Source of the DNA: Lachnospiraceae bacterium
Lineage (GTDB): Bacteria > Bacillota > Clostridia > Lachnospirales > Lachnospiraceae
Direction: 5' to 3'
Length of the DNA stretch: 64,000 nt
Assembly (NCBI GenBank): GCA_021628825.1
Contig: JAJXRY010000002.1
Span: 434,001-498,000, forward strand
The notes beneath the pieces are model-generated. The model searched no databases and was not told where the DNA came from. It saw only the letters and a program-made list of their open reading frames with translations. The translations under genes and the position numbers were made by a program. Positions 57,685 to 64,000 of the stretch are shown here, piece by piece. Position 1 is the stretch's first letter, and each line of letters starts with the position of its first letter.

Positions 57685-59502
57685 GTGTAAAAAAATATTA
57701 TTAGCAGCAATAAATAGCAAATATATTCACATGAACCCGGCGGTATACAGTCTTCGGACGTATGCGCTGGGTTCCGGTGCGTTAAATACAGAAAATGCAG
57801 AGATTGCAATCGCGGAGTATACGATCAATCAGCCCGTGGATGAAATCCTGGGCGATCTTTATGAACAAAAGCCCGATGTGATCGGATTTTCCTGCTATAT
57901 CTGGAACTGGCAGATGACAAAGGAATTGATGGTCGAGGTGAAAAAGCTCCTGCCAAAGACGGATATCTTTCTGGGAGGCCCGGAGGTTTCCTATGAAGCG
58001 GAAAAAGATCATGGAGCAGTATGGACGTGTCAATGAAGGAACTGGAAATGGGCCGGTCATCCGTGGAATTATTCTTGGAGAAGGAGAAAAAACCTTCTGC
58101 GAGCTGGCAGAGTATTATGCACAGCGGGAAGATCATAATCTTCTGCAGGATATTAAGGGACTTCTTCTTGATAACGGATACACCGGAATGAGGGAGCCAT
58201 TGTCCTTCAGTGAAATCCCTGTTTTTGTATGAAGAGCAGAGGCTTTCCGGTAAGGGGGCTTCAGGATTTCCGGAATAAAATTATTTATTATGAATCCAGC
58301 CGGGGATGCCCCTTTCCGATGCAGCTATTGTCTTTCTTCCATTGATAAAACACTCCGGTTACGGGATCTTGACCGGGTATTTCCAGAGTTACAGTTTTTC
58401 CTCGATTGTAAGGTGCCGCAGGTAAAATTCATTGACCGTACCTTTAACTGTAATCGGGCGCATGCCATGGCAATCTGGCAGTATCTGACAGAACATGACA
58501 ATGGCGTCACTAATTTTCACTTTGAGATAGCGGCAGAACTGATTACCGAAGAGGAGCTGGAATTGTTTCAGAAGATGCGTCCAGGATTGATTCAGTTGGA
58601 AATTGGGGTGCAGACCACGAATCCCCAGAACACTTCAGGCAATTCACCGGAGTGCAGATATGGTGCATCTTTCGCAGATTGTAGAACGGATTCGGGCAGG
58701 TCACAATATTCATGTGCATCTGGACCTCATTGCCGGACTTCCGGAAGAAGATTATGAAAGCTTTGTACATTCGTTTAATGATGTATATGCGATGAAGCCG
58801 GAACAGCTTCAGCTTGGCTTCCTAAAGGTTTTGAAGGGGACAGAGATTTCTTTGCGTAAGGAGGAATATGGTCTGGTTCACCAGAGTATTCCGCCTTATG
58901 AGGTTCTGTACACGAAATGGATTTCCTATGAGGAGATCCGTAAGTTAAAGCGTGTGGAAGAAATGGTGGAGCTTTACTATAATTCCAATCAGTTTATTCA
59001 TACGCTGGCAGCACTTGTAACACAGGTTAAGACACCGTTTGATCTGTATGAGAAGCTGGCAGAGCATTATGAAACACATGGTTATTTCATTAATACACCG
59101 GCACGTGTGAAGCGGTATGATGTGCTTTTTGAATTTGCCTGCGGACTTGTTCCTGAGCAGAAGGAACTGTTTCGGGAGCTTTTGACCTTTGACTTTTATT
59201 TGAGAGAAAATGCAAAGAGCCGTCCGGCCTTTTGCCGTGATCTGACGGGAGATTATGATGTGATCCGGCAGTTTTATGAGCAGGAGGAGGCTGTACCCCA
59301 TTATCTGAAAGAGTATGCGCAATATCATGCCCGGCAGGTCATGAAGATGACGCATATGGAGATGTTTCATTATCCGGTCTGGCAGCAGGATGCGGATGAG
59401 TGGAAACAGTTGGAACGTCCGGTGATGGTATTGTACGATTATCAGAAAAGAGATCCCCTTACCGGAGACTGTGCGACCATATCTTTGCATGGCTCTGAAT
59501 AG
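57681..59502 (+). CDS. B12-binding radical SAM protein, DUF4080 type (frameshifted)
   Basis: About 605 residues. N-terminal Rossmann-like B12-binding domain (ILLAAINSKYIHMNPAVYSL, DVIGFSCYIWNW, IFLGGPEVSYEAE), then a radical SAM barrel with SRGCPFRCSYCLSS holding the CxxxCxxC cluster, then the DUF4080-like tail. At least five shifts (near 57690, 58006, 58220, 58314 and 58624), mostly A, T or C runs. ATG 57681 is inferred from the frame that restores MSVKKILLAAINSKYIH. Cobalamin-dependent chemistry is possible; the substrate is unknown. Its TAG stop lies inside a repeat arm. Confidence 0.85.
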
Positions 59503-59507
59503 TTACA
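59487..59507. repeat. Solitary repeat arm covering the radical SAM stop codon
   Basis: TGCATGGCTCTGAATAGTTA (59487-59506) is the same arm sequence as in the long palindrome near 40380. The TAG stop at 59500-59502 lies within it. No partner arm was found in the next 100 bases. Confidence 0.65.
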
Positions 59508-59547
59508 CATATATTTAAAGAGAAAGCTTACATATGGGGATTTTTTT

Positions 59548-60078
59548 ATGCTGCAGGTCTTATCCAACATTTCTAACATTATGATTCCACTTATTGTATT
59601 TTATATTATTGCCTATGGACTGATGAATGGCTGTAAGGTCTATGAGGTTTTTGTAAAAGGCGCGAAGGACGGCGTAAAAACAGTGGTCGGGATTCTGCCT
59701 ACACTGGTTGCACTGATGACCGCGGTCGGCATTCTCAGGGCTTCCGGCTTCTTTGATATCGTGCAGAAGGTATTTACACCTGTCAGTGATCTGCTTGGGT
59801 TTCCCTCAGAATTATTTCCCCTTGTATTTATGAAGATGTTTTCTTCTTCTGCGGCAACGGGACTTGTACTGGATATCTTTAAGAACTACGGAACGGATTC
59901 TTATATTGGCATGATTACCTCTATTATGATGAGCTGTACGGAAACGATTTTTTATACCATGAGTGTTTACTTTATTGCTGCCAAAGTCACCAAAACACGG
60001 TACACACTGGCAGGAGCCATGCTCTCTACAGTTGTGGGAATTGTGGCAAGCGTGATTCTGGCGGGAATGATTGTATAA
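59548..60078 (+). CDS. spmB: Spore maturation protein B, nucleoside-recognition (Gate) domain
   Basis: 176 residues, intact, four to five helices. IPLIVFYIIAYGLMNGCKVYEVFVKGAKDG is followed by GILRASGFFDIV and MKMFSSSAATGLVLDIF, which are the SpmB hallmarks. SpmA and SpmB influence spore core dehydration in Bacillus and are normally adjacent; no spmA is seen next to it here, its neighbours being a radical SAM gene and a YbaK-like gene. ATG at 59548, ribosome site poor. Confidence 0.85.
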   Translation: MLQVLSNISNIMIPLIVFYIIAYGLMNGCKVYEVFVKGAKDGVKTVVGILPTLVALMTAVGILRASGFFDIVQKVFTPVSDLLGFPSELFPLVFMKMFSSSAATGLVLDIFKNYGTDSYIGMITSIMMSCTETIFYTMSVYFIAAKVTKTRYTLAGAMLSTVVGIVASVILAGMIV

Positions 60079-60096
60079 TTAAGAGCGAGGTTCTGT

Positions 60097-60124
60097 TTGT
60101 ATTTGAGAGCAGATTTGTTATAAT
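60097..60124 (+). promoter_or_regulatory. Candidate promoter upstream of the YbaK-like gene
   Basis: TTGTAT and a perfect TATAAT with 16-bp spacing. A leader of about 100 bases follows and contains an imperfect AAAAGGACAAG...CTGTCTTTTT hairpin that could attenuate. Confidence 0.45.
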
Positions 60125-60233
60125 AATTACATGCGTGAGAAGATAAAAAGCAGAAAAGGACAAGTTGAGTAATGACCTGTCTTTTTCTATGTAGCAGGCA
60201 ATATAGATAAGAAGGAAATGAGGATATACGAAG

Positions 60234-60788
60234 ATGGAACTTGTAAAAGGAAGACCAGAAACGAATGAAGGAAGACTCGAAAAGGAAATCCGGGTATACG
60301 ATCTGCTGGATTCTCTGAACATCCCTTATGAACGGATCGACCATGAAGCAGCCGAAACGATGGAAGCCTGTGCTGAAATTGATAAGGCGCTTGCCCCGGC
60401 GGTGATCTGCAAGAATCTGTTCTTATGCAATTCACAGAAAACAAAATTTTATCTGCTGATGATTCCGGGGGACAAGCATTTCAAGACAAAGGAGATTTCC
60501 CATCAGATTGACAGCCCGCGGCTTTCCTTTGCACCGGCGGAATTTATGGAGAAATATCTGGATATCACGCCCGGATCCGTAAGCGTTATGGGATTGATGA
60601 ATGATCTGGATAATCAGGTACAGCTTCTTGTTGATGAAGATGTATTAAAGGGAGAATATCTCGGATGCCATCCCTGCATCAATACCTCCAGTCTCCGTCT
60701 TAAGACGAAAGATGTATTTGAAGTGTTTACGAAGGCGGTTCACCATGACTATATTGTGGTGAAACTGACGGGAGAAGAAGCACCGTAA
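60234..60788 (+). CDS. Prolyl-tRNA deacylase-like (YbaK/ProXp-ala, PrdX) protein
   Basis: 184 residues, intact. YbaK-like editing fold: LNIPYERIDHEAAETMEAC, AVICKNLFLCNSQKTKFYLLMIPGDK, LSFAPAEFMEKYL and GSVSVMGLMNDLDNQV, then GCHPCINTSSLRL. It hydrolyses Ala mischarged on tRNA-Pro in PrdX/ProXp-ala proteins. This fits with the short ProS at 2961, which lacks the INS editing domain. AAGGAAATGAGG precedes the start. Confidence 0.88.
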   Translation: MELVKGRPETNEGRLEKEIRVYDLLDSLNIPYERIDHEAAETMEACAEIDKALAPAVICKNLFLCNSQKTKFYLLMIPGDKHFKTKEISHQIDSPRLSFAPAEFMEKYLDITPGSVSVMGLMNDLDNQVQLLVDEDVLKGEYLGCHPCINTSSLRLKTKDVFEVFTKAVHHDYIVVKLTGEEAP

Positions 60789-60857
60789 CAATCATCAGCA
60801 TCATTGTTACGGTCATCAGTATCCTGCAAAACGGAACCGACAGGAAATCTGGACATC

Positions 60858-60897
60858 AAAAAAGCAACCGCCTCCACCAAAAGTAGGTTGCTTTTTT
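60858..60897. terminator. Bidirectional terminator
   Basis: AAAAAAGCAACC and GGTTGCTTTTTT enclose a 16-base loop. The flanking T and A runs allow termination of the YbaK-like gene from the left and of the DUF885 gene from the right. Confidence 0.85.
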
Positions 60898-60979
60898 AAT
60901 AACAACTTATAATTAGGCGAACCGTTGCTTTACGGTAGCACCTTTTACATTCATATCATAACATTTGATTGCAAAATCG

Positions 60980-62934
60980 TCAACTCTGATTTCCAAAGTT
61001 TTGACCAGGATAAGGGTGAGCTGTTACCAGTTCCCCCAGCGAGCGGAAATCCGACGGTCCCGTTTCCAGTACAAACTTATGAAACCGGTAATCGCTATAA
61101 TCTGTTCCCCACAGTTTCTCTGCCTGTTGTTTCAGGGAGAGAAATTCCAGATATCCGAGATAATACTTCAGATAATTGCAGGGTTCCTCTACGAGATATT
61201 CATAGATTGTCTCTACATTTGTATGTTGGCCAAGCCCCAGATTTTCAAGAAACCGTCCGATCTGTTCCGGGGTGGCTCCATCATAATGAATGGCAATATC
61301 CATGTAGGAATACAGGCACAGATGCAGGTTGCGGTTCAGCCGGCAGGCCTCAATGTAAGCCGCAGCTTCTTCATTCTTTGTCAACTGTGCGGCATAGCCA
61401 TAGGATAAGTTTTCCACATAAACCGCCCAGCCTTCCACAAATCCGCCATAATGCAGCATGGAGCGGATACAGGAAGCGTTTTGCTGATTTAAGAAGCTCT
61501 GGCTGTAAACGGTCTGGTATAGATGGCCGGGATACCCTTCATGGGCGAGGGTGGTATACAGGGTGAGATCATCGGTAATGTTCGGCTCATTCAGATATAT
61601 GGTGTTGTGCCACAGGTCATCGATGGGAGGAGTGAGGTAATACGCCGGACTGCTGTAGGCCTCCATGGATGAGGAGACCCTTTTTTATCTGACAGGAGAC
61701 AGAATTACTTTCGCCGTCATGTTCCTGTCCTGCTTTGGCTTCGGGAATACAGGTAAGCTTCGGGAAATCCGGTTTCATCTGTTTTTGAAGATCATCGAGA
61801 ATTGCTTCTGACAGCCGGCATAAGATATCTGATGTTGCTGCAGGCTTTGTTGGGAGATCGGTATCCCCCGGTTCCTCCGGATGATCGGAGTAGCTGTTTT
61901 GCATATTCAGGCTTAAGGAAAAATCCTCCGGTGACAGCTTAAGCAGTCCGGGATGGTCCTTTACGAGATCACGCAGTGCATGGAAGTTTTCCTGATAATC
62001 CTTTTCAAGGAACCTCTGGATTTCCGGAATACTCCGGCTGCTCCCGGTTGTCTGGGCGAGCAGATACGTGTAGTATTCTTTTTCCCTCCGGATAATAGAA
62101 CAGCCCATAAGGGTTCACTCCCGTTCCTTTTAAAACAAGAAAAGCATCGCCAACCCTTTCATAGGCAGGAGCCATTACCGTAGTAAGCAGCAGATCATTC
62201 TTATGGATGTACTGCTGTTTTTCTTTCTCGGTGATGATTTCGTCAGACACAAGACCATTGAGGCGTTCGGTAAACGTCTGTTGCAGGAAGTGGCTTCCTT
62301 CAGAAAGAAGAACAGGATCCATAATGGAATCACACTGCTCGATGACGTTGTCTGCGGAAGTGTCCGACATGAAGAGCCCCGCAGAGGATTTTTCCTGTTC
62401 ATATCGGATGAGCGCATCAAAATAAGTTCCGGTCTGTTCGAGAATGCCAAGATAATCCTCTACATCCTTCTTCGTGCGGAAAGTATAGTCGGCGAGCAGC
62501 ACCGGAAGTCCGGAAACCATGCCGGAAGAGGGAGACTGCGGATCGGTGTAATAAGTAAAATCCGCACCTTCTAAGGTGAGTGCAAGAAACCGGTCAAATA
62601 ACAGATAGGCGTACCGGTCCTGTGGGTCTAACTTTTGGGGATCAATCCGGGAAAGACGGCGCTGCCACTCCGTGACCTGGGCTCTGGTATCACCGTCCGT
62701 AAAAGAGGGTGGCAGGATGGGATCAGCGGATAATCCATAGTTTTCCGGATAGGCGAGGGTGTAGTGCAGATTTATGGTGTTGCCGCTCAGCTCCGTATAG
62801 AGAAGATCGCGGGAAAGCTGCTCAAACTGTCTTGCATCTTTTGTCCCATACAGGTAAAGGCAGAGAACAACGGAAAGGGTGGCAATCAGAGAAAAGGTAA
62901 GAATCCGTAACTTACGGGAGAACTTCAGCTTCAT
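60980..62934 (-). CDS. DUF885-family putative metallopeptidase, membrane-anchored (frameshifted)
   Basis: About 650 residues. An N-terminal membrane helix (LRILTFSLIATLSVVLCLYLYG) leads to an extracellular helical domain. The motif TLAHEGYPGHLYQ, followed by a downstream HYGGFVEGWAVY segment, is the DUF885 metal-site pattern, related to M32/M2-like helical metallopeptidases. Shifts near 62085 and 61685 break it. ATG 62934 has GGAG at suitable distance upstream; ATG 63030 is in frame but long. It converges with the YbaK-like gene. Confidence 0.82.
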
Positions 62935-63182
62935 GCAAAATTTGCTCCAACAGATGCTCTTTACAGTATATGTGCGGTAAAAAAGAAAAAGTACCCGAAA
63001 AATTAGCAATATCTGAAAACTATTTAGCACCTTTGTTGTATAGACGCTATTTTTGATTTGTGATACGATGTAACTGTTCGGAGTTATGTGGATGGGTATA
63101 TCAGTTATTGAAAAAAACTATACCATTTATACAGACTGGATTCCGGAGCAGTTACCAATAAAAGAAAATAGGAGAGGACAAC

Positions 63183-64000
63183 ATGAACAATTTAGAGCTT
63201 AAGAAAATTGCGAACAATGTGCGTAAAGGCATTGTAACGTCAGTACACAGCGCTAAGGCCGGTCATCCGGGCGGTTCTTTATCCGCAGCTGACATTTTTA
63301 CTTATTTATATTTTTGAAGAAATGAACATTGATCCGAAGAATCCCAGGATGGAAAACAGAGATCGTTTCGTTTTATCGAAAGGTCATACAGCACCCGGTT
63401 TATACTCTGCACTTGCAAACAGAGGCTATTTCCCGGTAGAAGAACTGACAACTCTGCGTAAATTAGGCTCTCGTCTTCAGGGACATCCCTGCATGCAGGA
63501 TACTCCCGGAGTGGATATGAGCAGCGGTTCCCTTGGACAGGGAATTTCTGCGGCAGCCGGTATGGCACTCTCTGCAAAATTAGATAACAAGGATTTCCGT
63601 GTATACACCCTGCTTGGTGATGGCGAGATCCAGGAAGGACAGGTCTGGGAAGCATCCATGTTCGCCGGATTCCGTAAGCTCGACAATCTGGTTGTCATCG
63701 TAGACAACAACGGATTACAGATCGACGGGCCTGTTGATCAGGTATGTTCTCCTTACCCGATCGATAAGAAGTTTGAAGCATTCAACTTCCATGTAATTAA
63801 CATTGATGCACACGATTTCGACCAGATCCGTGCAGCCTTTAAGGAAGCAAGGCAAACCAAGGGCATGCCGACCGCAATTATCGCTCACAGCGTTAAGGGC
63901 AAGGGCGTTTCCTTTATGGAGAATAATGTAAGCTGGCATGGTACAGCACCGAACGATGAGCAGTATGCCGTAGCAATGGCAGATTTAGAGAAAATTGATG
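63183..64000 (+). CDS. Transketolase N-terminal subunit (partial, frameshifted)
   Basis: Thiamine-diphosphate-binding half of a split transketolase, cut by the window edge. HSAKAGHPGGSLSAADIF, DRFVLSKGHTAPGLYSALA, GSLGQGISAAAGMA and the GDGEIQEGQVWEASMFAG metal/ThDP motif are present. An extra T in TATTTTTGAAG near 63314 gives a false stop after codon 44. In organisms with split enzymes the C-terminal half follows directly, so it should lie just outside the window. AATAGGAGAGG precedes ATG 63183. Confidence 0.93.

Overview
The window looks like chromosomal DNA of an anaerobic, spore-forming, gut-type Firmicute, most likely a member of the Lachnospiraceae. The evidence is the Bacillus-like order hup, rqcP, yabP, yabQ, divIC, spoIIE, tilS, hpt, ftsH; further sporulation genes (a CotS-like coat kinase, spmB); a two-gene SufC/SufB iron-sulfur scaffold; split purine-closing enzymes (PurO-like plus stand-alone AICAR transformylase); a split transketolase; and plant-polysaccharide enzymes (GH51, CE2-like esterase, GH13) with Leloir galactose genes.

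Layout. 1-9.8 kb: end of an RluA-type pseudouridine synthase, AI-2E permease, O-antigen-ligase-like protein, proS, cca, CotS-like gene, PEGA lipoprotein, MATE pump. 9.9-17.5 kb: the HU / sporulation-division / tilS-hpt-ftsH cluster. 17.9-25 kb: chemoreceptor, GH13 enzyme, tRNA-Tyr and tRNA-Leu, two alkylation-repair-type genes, DUF554 and Dabb proteins. 25.5-31.1 kb: cysteine-cluster protein followed by a three-gene ABC system (ATPase, FDPMTG membrane protein, double-module ABC-2 permease). 31.1-31.96 kb: gene-free block holding an 83-84 bp periodic array and another repeat. 32-35.9 kb: purine and Fe-S genes. 35.9-47 kb: two heterodimeric ABC exporters around an AraC regulator and a CE2-like esterase, then GH51 arabinofuranosidase. 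47-53.7 kb: clostripain-like lipoprotein, a metal-efflux operon (HMA protein, P-type ATPase, ArsR) with a visible operator, two tRNAs, a lipoprotein. 54-60 kb: AraC, galK, galT, a B12-binding radical SAM protein, spmB. 60-64 kb: prolyl-tRNA deacylase-like protein, DUF885 protein, transketolase N-terminal subunit running off the edge.

A striking technical property is that about half of the genes are broken by one-base shifts, nearly always at short A or T runs (also C and G), and including genes that should be essential (ftsH, proS, hpt). Two genes (hpt and the AlkD-like gene) carry pairs of opposite shifts that cancel. I read these as homopolymer errors in the sequence and annotate the reconstructed genes, not pseudogenes.

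The features least explained by known genes are non-coding: (i) an 83-84 bp periodic array at 31204-31645 with paired GGA / TCC arms 32-33 bp apart and two alternating unit types; (ii) a palindromic repeat family whose arms carry stop codons and sit on the 3' ends of genes; (iii) a roughly 58 bp tandem element that starts directly after the T-tract of intrinsic terminators; (iv) GNA-loop hairpin leaders such as the three-way junction before proS. No CRISPR array, prophage or insertion sequence was recognised.
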